From Silene conica (lineage: Eukaryota > Streptophyta > Magnoliopsida > Caryophyllales > Caryophyllaceae), in the NCBI GenBank assembly GCA_029255685.2, contig CM055311.2:8747031-8811030 (forward strand): a stretch of DNA of 64,000 bases, written 5' to 3'. Shown here one piece after another: positions 12,256 to 22,193 of this stretch (position 1 is the stretch's first letter; every line of letters starts with the position of its first letter). The notes beneath the pieces were generated by a model that was given only the letters and a program-made list of their open reading frames with translations, made no database searches and was not told where the DNA came from. The position numbers were made by a program, and so were the translations under genes.

Positions 12256-12636
12256 ACAAAGAGAACGGTTATGTTCTCAAGCGTGCTCTGTTAATTCAAA
12301 AATATAGCGGGAAGTTTGAACACAGTTTTATCAAAGAAGACGGTTAGAGTGTACATAGAGGACGGGAAAAGAGAACGGTTCCTTTTTGAACCGTGCTGCA
12401 AAATGACACATAAGAGGACGGTTAGTGTACATAGAGGACGGGAAAAGAGGACGGTTAGTGTACATAGATGACGGGAAAAGCGAACGGTTCCATTTTGAAC
12501 CGTGCTGGAAAGTGGACACATAAGAGGACGGGTGAACCGTTCTCTTAGGTAAAGAGGACGGCCAGGGGGAGCACGGTTCCGCCCCTCATAGGAGAACGGT
12601 TTTTAACCGTCTTCGTACCTATATTTTGTAGTAGTG
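12256..12636 (-). repeat. CACTA right subterminal repeats and terminal inverted repeat
   Basis: Repeated GAACGGTT / AACCGTGCTG / GAGGACGG words run to 12623 and are followed by the 13-bp CACTA terminus at 12624-12636. A three-base ATA follows and is the candidate target duplication; its partner lies outside the window. Confidence 0.85.
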
Positions 12637-13780
12637 ATATTGTTTAATTTTGTTGGACTGTAATCAATAAAAGCTTGCATCACACTATTCACTAGCTCAT
12701 CTACTGACTTGGCTGCTTTCCTTAACTGTAATGACTGTAACGCTCTGAAATAACCTAGATCGTTACAGTTCAAATGTGGTGAGTTTGGTGGTTGAAATAT
12801 TAACTCAATGTTGAACCCATCCGTGTTTGCAACTGCCATAAAATCTGGGTCGTCGTTTTTGATGTGTGGTCTAGCGTTATTTTGTTGAATGAAAATACGT
12901 TTGCTTGCACCTTCCGGCCATTTGGTTTTGATTGCTAGAACAATTTGCTCAATTATGCACTCCTTAGTAACTTGTTTTGTAATTGATTCAATAGCCTTTG
13001 TTTCTAAAGTTCTCCTTGGTCTTTTTACGCTTGATCTAGCTGTTGGTAACTGTCTTGTAAATGGGAGCATGCCTATTTTACCGTCGAATAATAACTCCCA
13101 ATCTTCTGAGTAAACCGGCATGCTTACTGCACACATGAACATTACTTTTGTAATGTATCTCTTCGACTGGCGGCTCCTATAGGGCAACTCTTCCCCATCG
13201 ACAACGTAAAATTTATGTCCGTCGTATTGGATGAAAAACCACTTTTCATCCATGTGAATGACATTACTCATCTCAGCAAACTTGATTTTGTTGGCTGGAA
13301 CTGCATTTAGATCTATAAAATCTTGGATAACTTGTTCCACCATTAAGTACTTTAAAGCATGCTTCAATCTCTTTATTTTGTTTGCGTCTTTGAGTTGAGG
13401 ATGTAATGGGCTTCAATGAGGTTTGAGTAATCCTTGACATACCCATTGGTGAACTGTGCCCACTGAAACTCCCGTGTTTTCTGCAACTCTTTCCATCGTA
13501 TCACGCTTTTCCATTCTACCGATTTAATAAACTCGAGATCAGGTAGTATTCGTTTTTTATTCGTATTCCTGATTCTACCGCTTTTGACATCTAACATTTC
13601 ACCAATAACTCTTGGTTTCTTTGTTAGTTACTAGATTCTGGAAATTATTGCTTTGCTTACTCCATACTTTTCAGCTGCTTCCTTTATCATGTCGTGACTA
13701 AGCTGCCCGTCTTGTGACTTACACAAGAGATGTGCCGTTATTTCTTGCCTGCTCGCTTCTGTCAAGCATTTTCCGACCAT
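12637..13780 (-). pseudogene. Mariner-like (plant DD39D) transposase, truncated and mutated
   Basis: The start ATG lies at 13780, followed by an N-terminal helix-turn-helix region (GQLSHDMIKEAAEKYGVSK). The frame is broken near 13615 and again near 13380. The catalytic part (13367-12637) shows HMDEKWFF with the first Asp, and a block QQNNARPH where plant elements have an Asp as the first of the two N's. NDLGYF carries the third Asp, 39 residues later. So the second catalytic Asp is replaced by Asn (codon AAT). The C-terminus is cut at 12637 by the CACTA end. Such transposases move Tc1/mariner elements and related Stowaway MITEs by cut and paste. This copy is dead by truncation, frame breaks and active-site loss. 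Confidence 0.9.
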
Positions 13781-14234
13781 TGTTCTATTCTGGTTTTGTA
13801 AATTATAAGGAGATTACTTTCTGGATTTAGTAATTTTTCTAGGTTGTAGATTATCTGATTTTGTAAAGCTTGTAAGTGTTGATGTATTTAATGGGGCTGA
13901 GCAATAGGGTTTTGTAGTGGAAAAGTATCATTGCCAGCCAGTTGAACTGATGATTTTAGGAGGGAAATCAGGCAACTTGCTAGTGTTTGGTGGGTGTTTT
14001 CAAATAGCTGTATTTTGGTGGGAAAAGTACCACTGCCAGCCACTTGAACATAAAACATTCTTTTAATTAAATAAGTTTTAGTTTCTAATCACATTCAATA
14101 AGTCCCTAATGAAGCTGACCCATTCATAAGTTGATATACTTTTATTAGTTTTTATTCTCACCTTAAATGTTATGCATAAAGCAAAGTTGCTATTTGGATA
14201 AAAAAAGGAGGGAGTGGTTGTTTGATAAGGTAAA
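13781..14234 (-). other. 5' end region of the mariner-like element
   Basis: No gene is present. On the minus strand ACTCCCTCC begins near 14216, which resembles the CTCCCTCC terminal word of plant mariner/Stowaway elements. I could not confirm a TA target site. The stretch ends at the Helitron 3' terminus. Confidence 0.45.
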
Positions 14235-15925
14235 CTAGTTTTTGTGCCCGTGCAAATGCACGGGATATTTTTGGTATTTTAGTACTTATTTTATTGTTTT
14301 TGTTGTCATTTTGGTGCGCTGTAAAAGTCTTGATCCTATTTTTATCGAGCAAAGAAACAAAAGGGTGGACATCTAAGTCTATTGCTTATTATTACATAAC
14401 TTATTCTAATGAAAAAATATGTAAATTGATGTAAACCTGTAAAATCTCACATGAATGCATATTAATAATATTTTATCACTGAATTTTACATATTGTTTTT
14501 AGTCTATTAGACACAATACAAATACTACATAGAAAGCGCTGTGTTAAACACAATTTATTTCGTCTTAATAATCATGCTAAAAATTAGATGTTTTGTGAAT
14601 GAGAGGGAAATAAAAAATTATGATAACAAATTACAAATTATAATGTTTTGTGAATGAGAGGGAAATATAAAATTATGATAACGAATACTACATAGCTTAT
14701 CGATTCAATGTTGACTCGCATTAATATATTTAAAATCTAATTTATAACCACTAATTCTTGCATTAATTTCAACAATTTATTTAGGGGAAGAAGAAAAGTT
14801 TTATGAATGAGAGGAAAATAAAAAAAAAATTATGATAACAAAATTACAAAGTATAATAGCTGTGATTAAGAAACATACTATTAAATAAAAGAAATATATT
14901 TTAAATAGTTATGATAAATTAATAACTAAAGTTGTGAATGGAAAATTAGAGGTTGCTATTAATTTATTTTGTGTTTGCAATTAATAGTTTTTTTTATATT
15001 TTTTGTACTTATAAGCATATGACTAATAACATTTGAAATGAATTTTACATGACACGTGACTTACTTAGTAAGGTACTTAGTCTTGCTTTTTTTCATAATA
15101 TTGTAGCGGAGTTACATAAAAACACGTATATAATTAATTTTTGCTCGCATAAATTTCAACAGTTTATTTGAGGAAGGAAGCAAGATCAATTTTGTAATTA
15201 ATTCTCGCATTAATATCAACAAATTATTTAGGGGAAGAAGAAAAGTTGTTAAAGAAAAAATATAAAAATTATGATAACATAACTACAAAGTATAATAATG
15301 GTAATTACAAACATACTATTAAATAAAAGAAATATATGTTAAATAGGTAATGATAGATTAATAACCATAGGTGTGAGTGGAAACAAAAAAGTTTGTATTA
15401 ATTTATTTTTTGTGTTTGCAACTAATAATTTTTTTTTTGTATTTGTAAGCGTGTGACCCGTAATAATTGGAGATGAATTAAATGACACGTGAATTATGGA
15501 GGTGTTTAGTCTTTTTTTTTATATAATGTTGTATCGAGTTTAATATTATAGTGCATTTTTCTGGTCACCGTAATTTTCATTACCCATCCTTAAACTTTAA
15601 AATCTCTAACTCAATTCTTTGAAATCTAATTATACAATGCGAATTTGTAGAGGTAGCAAAACTTTTAGAATTTGTTACCTCATCAAATATTTAATATGCA
15701 CAATTAATTTAAGAATAATGATGATAATAATTACATTTTCGTAAAATATTTTAGTGTATTTTGTGTATATATAAAATGGTTAATTACTAAATTTACATTA
15801 ATTAGTGTCATGTCACAATAATGTTTGCCATGTCACAATAAATTTTTGCCCTGTCACATTAAAGTTTTCCACCTCACATTATTTTGATGTTTTAATTTAC
15901 CCTTTTAATAAGATTTTATAGATAG
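14235..15925 (-). mobile_element. Non-autonomous Helitron
   Basis: On the minus strand the 3' end shows a perfect 8-bp-stem hairpin (14264-14247, CCCGTGCA/TGCACGGG), a short spacer and the CTAG terminus (14238-14235), followed by T. The other end (near 15925) reads TCTATCTATAAAATC on the minus strand, typical of plant Helitron 5' ends. There is no Rep/helicase coding sequence. The interior is AT-rich and contains a degenerate direct duplication (about 14770-15120 against 15190-15540). Confidence 0.75.
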
Positions 15926-16160
15926 ATAATAGTGTGACTTGCTAGGTTTCTAATGGTGAAATAAAATACTTTTGATTTGTAATTTTTTTGTTTTTTTATT
16001 TATAGATTTATAGATAAATGAATTAAATCAATTTCATATAATAAATTAATAGTTCATGTCACATTAATTCGTCATGTCACATTAAAATTTGTCATGTCAC
16101 ATTAAAACTTGTCGTGTCACATTATTATAGTTAGTCTTTTAATAAAATTTTATAGATAGG
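15926..16160 (-). mobile_element. Second Helitron 5' end fragment
   Basis: The minus strand from about 16160 reads CTATCTATAAAATTTTATT, followed by a series of TAATGTGACA words like those just inside the neighbouring Helitron (15780-15900). It is a related 5' end stacked outside the first one. No separate 3' hairpin was found for it. Confidence 0.6.
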
Positions 16161-16529
16161 TTAATCCATATAATTGTTTGATGAGCCAAATATGTTCTCC
16201 TCCCATGTTGACAATAGTGGATTTTTTTTTATTCCCAGTAATGACGAATTTTAACTAAAGCGATATTGACCTGACATAATTTATAACAGACTCAAAATAA
16301 GACAAACGGATTATAATAACTAACCAAAATAAATTCGATCGTAAAAATTGCCGAAATTAAGATCAACCAAATCTAAATCGAACTATTTATGAAGTTATAA
16401 CTCAATCTTTAATCTTTAATCGAACTGAATGACCCAAGTCCCCAATTCATTAACTTGGTGGACGATATTTACGAAAACAAAAAAAATAATAACTTGGTGG
16501 ACGATATTTAGTAAATCAACAAATACCGA
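16161..16529. other. Upstream region of the MLF-type gene
   Basis: AT-rich DNA without a gene. It presumably holds the promoter of the downstream gene; I see no unambiguous TATA box. A short direct repeat (AACTTGGTGGACGATATTT) occurs at about 16454 and 16491. Confidence 0.4.
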
Positions 16530-18746
16530 GTGGGAACAGTTATTGTCCATTTCAGTAGCTTCTAATTTTGATCATTCATTTCGCAGCGTTTCTGTAGGAT
16601 TCTCTATTACATCCATCTCTTTCTATTCCTTCATCAATCTTCCCTTCAATTTTAACAAAGGTAACTCTTTCTAATTCATCACCTTTTTTTAGGGTTTTCT
16701 TCGTATGCTTTGCTTCATTCAGAATCGTTTGTTATCTGGATCCTGATTGCTATAAATTAGATTATCCCGTGATTGGATGAGACGAATAATTATATGCCTA
16801 TTGCAAAGGTTCTTGCTTGTCAATCGTGTATTCATGCGTTTCTGTTCGCGTATACTTTAAGTTAGGGTTGGCTGCCAGATTACTTTGATTTTTGTTTAAT
16901 CGTTTCCATAGTAGGAAAATGAAGGAAGTTTGTTTGAATTATACAACCTTTTGCTATTCCATAGTGTGAGTCATAAAATCTCATTTGGTTGTCGCTTTCT
17001 TATCTGCCGTGTGTTTGTAGCGTGATTCGTTGCTTTGTAAATTGAGGTTTTGTGGATTCAGGAACCTTCTCCTTGTCGCCGGAGTCTGTATCAACAGCCA
17101 AAGGTATTGGGTTGATGGTTCCGTTTTGATAATTTGGTTTCTGTACAAAACATGGTTCTCCTGGATGATAGCTTCCTTTCAGTTGTCAGTTCTCACAAAT
17201 TTATGGTGATCATTTGAAAGTCATGCTTCTGGTTAATACATTATTTAGCTGTGTTTATTTTGTGGAAAGCGCTGGATTTGAGACCGTTGCTTATAAATAC
17301 TGTACATGGGCTACTTCATTATTTTTTTCTTCTGGCTTTTTTCTTATGTCCTTGTTTCTTCTATATTATCCCCTACTTTTACTCTTTTACATGTTAGCCC
17401 TCTCTAAATTCTAAATTAGGTATTGTTGTACAAAATTCTACTAAGAAACATACAAATTTGTTTACAAAAGCAGTTGGTCTTGTGTCTATGAGACCGTGCT
17501 TAGGGCCTCGGCACCCTAAGACCTTGTCGCCTAATTGTGCCTTGCGCCTTTTAAAACTTAGCTGACCACTAGTTCTTTCTTAGTGGGTAAAACATTAGAC
17601 GCTGTGGTTGTTGTTGACTGTAGTTAGAATTTGGGATACATCAGGTCCATATTTGAGCCTTTTTATGTGATACTAGTTCTCTTTTTACTCCAACCATTGT
17701 ATTTGCCATATTCAGTGATGCTTTTTAAAAAAAAAAAATTATATCCACCGCAACACTTTAGTGAGATTCATGAGTTTGTTTCTTGCACGGACTACGGAGT
17801 ATGCTTATTTTTCAACTTCCTTATTTTCTATTATCTAGAGTGATGGAGAGTTAGATGGAGATGTGGCCCATAGATTCAAAGTAGGATGGTTGAAGTGGTA
17901 GAGTGCCACGGGATTTTATGTGATCCGGGGTACCTTAGAGGTTAAAGGGTAACCAAGTGTTGGGCAGTAAAACATGAGCATGTAGAAAAGAAGAGGGTAG
18001 CACAGATGTATGTAGAGATGATGGTGTGCTCCGCTGGATGTGTGATCGTCCAAGAAACCGGAACAAGGTGGTCCGGGAGAAAGTAGGGGTTATGTCAATT
18101 GAAGATAAGAAGAGGGGAAATCATTTTAGATGGTTTGACCATGTGCCGCGGAGAACACCGGAGGCGCGAGTGAGGGGGGTCGATAATGAAATGGATAATG
18201 TTCCCCGGGGATGGGGAAGCCTGAAACAAACACAGATAAAAGTGATTGAAAGCGATATGAACGATTTGGGAATTTGTCAGAATATGATGGAAGGGAGCAT
18301 GATAGCATATTGTTGAGGGAAAGTATTCATGTTGAAGATTTAGTTTGAGTTTTAGATGTTTACTTTTCTTTTATCATTTTACTTGAAGATTTTCTTATTT
18401 ACTTTTTAAATGTCATACTCTTTTTGTTTTACAAACCCATTTTGCCGCTTTAGTTGTTATTTTTAAATTTTTCTTCCTTGGCTTTATTTTTCAAATACAC
18501 TTGTCTCATTTATCAGTTATCTATTTTCTTTTACTTTATTACTAACCTTTGACTATATTGGTGGATTCAAACCTAATCGGATTCGGATGATGATTCATGT
18601 AAGCCTACTCCAAACTAGCTTGGGTGGTGGTTGCTGTTGGTTTTGTTGTTTCAGAATTCATTCCATATTTCTTTTTGTGGATTGTTTTGTCAAGTTATTG
18701 ATTATGTTATACATGTATATTTTCTAGGATTTTTTGGCAAAAAGAA
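16530..18746 (+). other. Predicted 5' leader exons and introns of the MLF-type gene
   Basis: A pyrimidine-rich leader ends at TTAACAAAG with donor GTAACT (16661). A second leader exon, 17062-17103, is bounded by TTCAG and GTATTG. The third begins after TTTCTAG near 18727, twenty bases before the start codon. Leader introns of this size are common in plant housekeeping genes. The last intron contains a LINE fragment. Exon borders are inferred from splice motifs only. Confidence 0.5.
17860..18625 (+). mobile_element. LINE 3' fragment inside a leader intron
   Basis: The plus strand encodes a decayed plant L1-type reverse-transcriptase C-terminus: LRWMCDRPRNRNKVVREKV, then a HFRWFDHVPRR-like motif. 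It ends with the usual tail (CCTACTCCAAACTAGCTTGG) near 18605. Stops and frame changes show it is a relic. A related fragment lies in an intron of the next gene. Confidence 0.75.
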
Positions 18747-20426
18747 ATGCAGGGAGGTAGAGGGAGAGGTGGTTTCTTTCCTCCTGATCCCTTTGCTGGA
18801 TTTGGTGGATTTGGTGGATTTGGAGGTCATCACAGTTTAATGCCAAGCTTGTTTGGGGGAAGGGATCCTTTTGATGATCCTTTTTTCACTCGTCCACTTG
18901 GAAACATGTTTGAATCAAGTGTCTTTGGCCCACATGGTAGTCCTTTTGCCGGTGCTCCTTTTGCTACTGCTCCTCACGCTGGGTTAATAGGGCAGCAGGA
19001 GCCACATCCCAATAAACGTAGGGGACCTGTGATTGAGGAGATAACTTCAGATGATGAGAAAGAAGAAAATGGGTGTCCTCCTAAGTCTAATGACTACCCC
19101 AGGAAGCACTCCAGACTAGACAATGAGCCTTATGTTGAGATACCTGATGATGAAGGTGATGATGAGAAGGATATCCCTGCCTTGTGCACATCTTAATTGC
19201 ATTATGGCCTTTTATATTTTATTAAATAATATCTCATTGGAGGCAGGTGGGAGGAATAAACACATCCAGCACAGTGCTGAGTTTGGTAACAGGATGAGCT
19301 GTGCACAGCCGCAATCTCAATTCTACACCTTCCAGAGCTCTTCTGTATCGTACGGCGGTGGTGATGGAGCATACTACACAAAATCAATGACCAGAAGGGC
19401 AGGGAGTGATGGAGTGAGTAGCCAGCGTTCAAACGAAACTCTTTTAAGTTATGATTATAACTTGAATTGCTCTGTCATTGTTGGTTTTATAATATCATTT
19501 GTTTCCAACAGGTGGCATTTGAAGAGCTCAAAGAAGCTGATAGCAGTTCTGGTCGAGCAAATCACAGGATCTCAAGGGGACTTCATAACAAGGTAAAGTT
19601 CTATGGCTCTAATTTATGTGGAGTATACTTGGTTTTAAAGAATACTAATTGATTATCGGCCAATGATATTCACTTTGTTCTGATCTCCTGTTTGAATGTA
19701 TAGGGTCATACTCTCTCAAGGAAGCTTAATTCTGATGGTAAAGTGGACACATCACAAATCTTGCATAACTTAGGTGAAGGTATATATTTCAATCGTAATT
19801 CGGTTAGATATATTGATATGGAAATGTGCTGTTATTATTCCTCTCGTGTTCACGGAAGTCTGATCTTGCTTTCCTGTTCAATTTATCGACTTGCACCAGG
19901 GGAGCTTGATGGGTTTGAACAAGCCTGGGAGGGGAGTTCTGGAAGGCACTTGACTGGCTCTAGGCAGAGGCTGGAGGGAGGTAAGAGCTTTCACTAGCTA
20001 TTTTCTCTAACTGTTGATAGTGTTTGGAGCATCTGCTTGAAAATAGAGAATTTGTGATTAAAGACCTCCTTGCATTTGGGGTTTACATTTAGGTAACTGT
20101 TAAAAGAGAATGTGGCTGTGTAACTCTAGATCCTGGTAATTTGTGATTAAAGACCTCCTTGAATTTTTACGGTTGAGAGTAATAATGATATTTTACCCCC
20201 AAGGTGTTAAACAACAAACACTAATACGGGTTTATAATCAGCAGGGAACTATGGGCCTGGAAGTAGTGGCCAGGCAAGTAGGGGAGGATGGGCCCTTCCG
20301 TCAACACAACACCCAGACTCTGGTCAGAATGATGCACATATATCAGGTGATAATAATGCTTATATGCAGCAGTCTACAGGAAGGAAAGCAGCGGATCGTG
20401 GGTCCCGTGGAAAACGAAGGGCTTGA
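18747..20426 (+). CDS. Myeloid leukemia factor (MLF)-type protein
   Basis: Six coding exons keep one frame over GT-AG introns: 18747-19155, 19247-19413, 19512-19592, 19704-19779, 19900-19980 and 20245-20426, giving 331 residues. The start MQGGRGRGG leads into a Gly/Phe-rich region with the GGRDPFDDPFFTRP signature. An acidic stretch (EEITSDDEKEE) and a basic/Ser segment follow. Then comes the conserved MLF core: YTFQSSSVSYGG, TRRAGSDGV, ANHRISRGLHNKGHT, LDGFEQAW. The tail is Gly/Gln-rich and ends in a basic RGKRRA. Animal MLF proteins act in transcription control, chaperoning of aggregates and cell-cycle signalling; plant members are little studied. The exon structure and conserved blocks look intact. 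Family assignment comes from remembered motif patterns, not from a search. Confidence 0.88.
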
Positions 20427-22193
20427 AATAAGTGTTTGATGCAACAGATTTCAATCTTCCCAACATAGAAGTTGTGTACTAGTAGTAGTCTCTAAAGAGT
20501 CTTGTTGTCGTGCGTGCTGAGCATTTGGATGCTTTGCTTTTTGTCACGATGAACTTTTTTCTTTTTAAATCTTTACCCTTCCATTTACCCTCCTACCGTG
20601 ACTTGTATGCCATCCCTAATTCCGTATCGGAATCTTCCATGAAGTCAATGTAGTACGTGATAGTGGACGGCGTATGGATACTTGCAACATGCGATATGAG
20701 CAGTGTATAATGCTGGGTGAATTTCTTAGAGAATTGACCATTAAACCGTTTTATCTTTGTTTTGTAGTGCTATACGGAGTTACGGACACTTGGTGAGTAC
20801 AATTACAAATGATGTTTTACAGGTTAATGAATATTTAAGAGTATTAATATAAAGTTGTAAGGTAAGAATTATGGATAAGGAAAGTTTATATTATAAGAAG
20901 ATAATATATCTTGCAAGGAAGGTTACAAGGGTTTGAGTCCCAGCCGGGCTTTAGCATGTGTGGGCCGTGCCGCCGCACAGGGTCCAAAATTTTGGGGGTC
21001 CCAATAGATATGAAAACATAGATTTTATAGTATTTGGTGTAGTCAATATCAATAAGTTTCTCTAGTGTCGGATATATCCGTCAAGCTTGCAACGGAAAAT
21101 AAACGTGCATGGAGAATCATAAATGCTTCGTCTTTATGTCCCTAAATGGGTTTTATTTAACCCGTCACAAGCTTGCCGTTACAAATGAGAATTCCCATAA
21201 TGATAGGACCATAAGATATGTAATTAAAGAATGTTTTTTTCTAATCGCGTGGTAGTCTCTAATATTTACAAAACATTAAGGTAGAATTTGAAAGAAATAA
21301 GTTTGTTGTTTGTGAAGTTTGAGGGTATGTAAATGGCAAATATTGCACAAAGAGTATTGTGTTTAGTAAAAAGCGTACTGCGAAAATAAATTATTTATTT
21401 TAATTACCCTTTTAATTGGATTGTATAGATAGCATTTAGGAGTCAATACTAATATCACCATACAAACTAGGAGTCAATGACTTGAATATGAAATGAACAT
21501 GCCAACTTGAGGCTAAAGGGTTTTGAATTTTTTTGGGCACAAAAATTAAAGAAGGAGAAGAAATAAACAATCAAGTATTGTAAATTGTAAAGTTTATATG
21601 AGAGAAAAAATAATGAATAAAGAAGAGTTTTTTTAGTAAGGACAACCTTTAACAAACTTTCTTTTTTTCAAGACACTACCTTTTAAAAGAAAGTTTGTAA
21701 TACAAAACTTTAATAATTGTTTTTGGTCAAACACAACATTTTCGCCAAAGTTTGAACACTTGTAATGGGTTGACTTTAAGTCGATGTTTGAGAAAGCGCT
21801 CTAAGTCGGTCAAAGTAGTACCTTTTTGTAGTCTCTTGAACCATCGGTTGCAAATAGCAACCAATATAATTCAATTAGTATCAATATGATATGAGTAAAG
21901 TATTTGTGTGTAGTTTAACTTTAACCGGTCTAGGCTAGCTCTAACACGGCTCTAAGAAACCGAGAAAATATATCTGGATCTAATCAATTAGTATGGGACT
22001 ATGGGCTATGGGCCATGGGGTGGTGCTAAATGGCTAGTGCTAATTGCTAATACGAATCGAGTGTGGGATTGATACTTGATAGTCATCTGTGACTGTACCC
22101 ACAGGCCACACCCACGACAGTTCCATTAAAAAGGCGTAGAAAGTGGGAGCATTGAGCATTCTTATATACCGGCAATTACTTGTGAAAGGTTAA
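20427..22193. other. Intergenic region between the MLF-type and ICT1-like genes
   Basis: It holds the MLF 3' UTR, a MITE (21055-21200), a Helitron-like 5' end remnant near 21410-21435 (TTTTAATTGGATTGTATAGATAG) and a short inverted repeat (ACAAACTTTC/GAAAGTTTGT, 21654-21702). A B-box-like word near 20930 was considered and rejected as a tRNA. The last 150 bp before 22194 should contain the next promoter. Confidence 0.5.
21055..21200. mobile_element. MITE with long inverted ends (copy 1)
   Basis: Two halves carry inverted copies of words such as GGATATATCCGTC, AAGCTTG and CCGTTACAAATGAGAATT around a short centre. It is related to 28437-28645 and 31299-31484. Confidence 0.6.

Larger units (their letters stand above)
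8135..12636 (+). mobile_element. CACTA (En/Spm) transposon, right part, non-autonomous in what is visible
   Basis: The right end reads, on the minus strand, CACTACTACAAAA (12636-12624), the CACTA terminal signature. Both ends of the visible part carry arrays built from GACGGTT/AACCGT words (8135-8325 and 12256-12623), as expected for CACTA subterminal repeats. The left terminus lies beyond the copia-1 insertion, outside the window. No CACTA transposase is visible here, but one could lie left of the window. Two gene-like cargos are on the plus strand: a TRB-like fragment and a Ulp1-like protease. The right end splits a mariner-like transposase gene. Confidence 0.85.

Noticed and set aside
19123..19596. 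Alternative 157-codon frame overlapping MLF exons 1-2
   Set aside because: It runs through an intron. The spliced model gives the conserved MLF blocks in one frame.
20925..21000. B-box-like GGTTTGAGTCCC suggesting a tRNA gene or SINE
   Set aside because: No A box at the right distance, no cloverleaf and no poly-A tail; too little to call.
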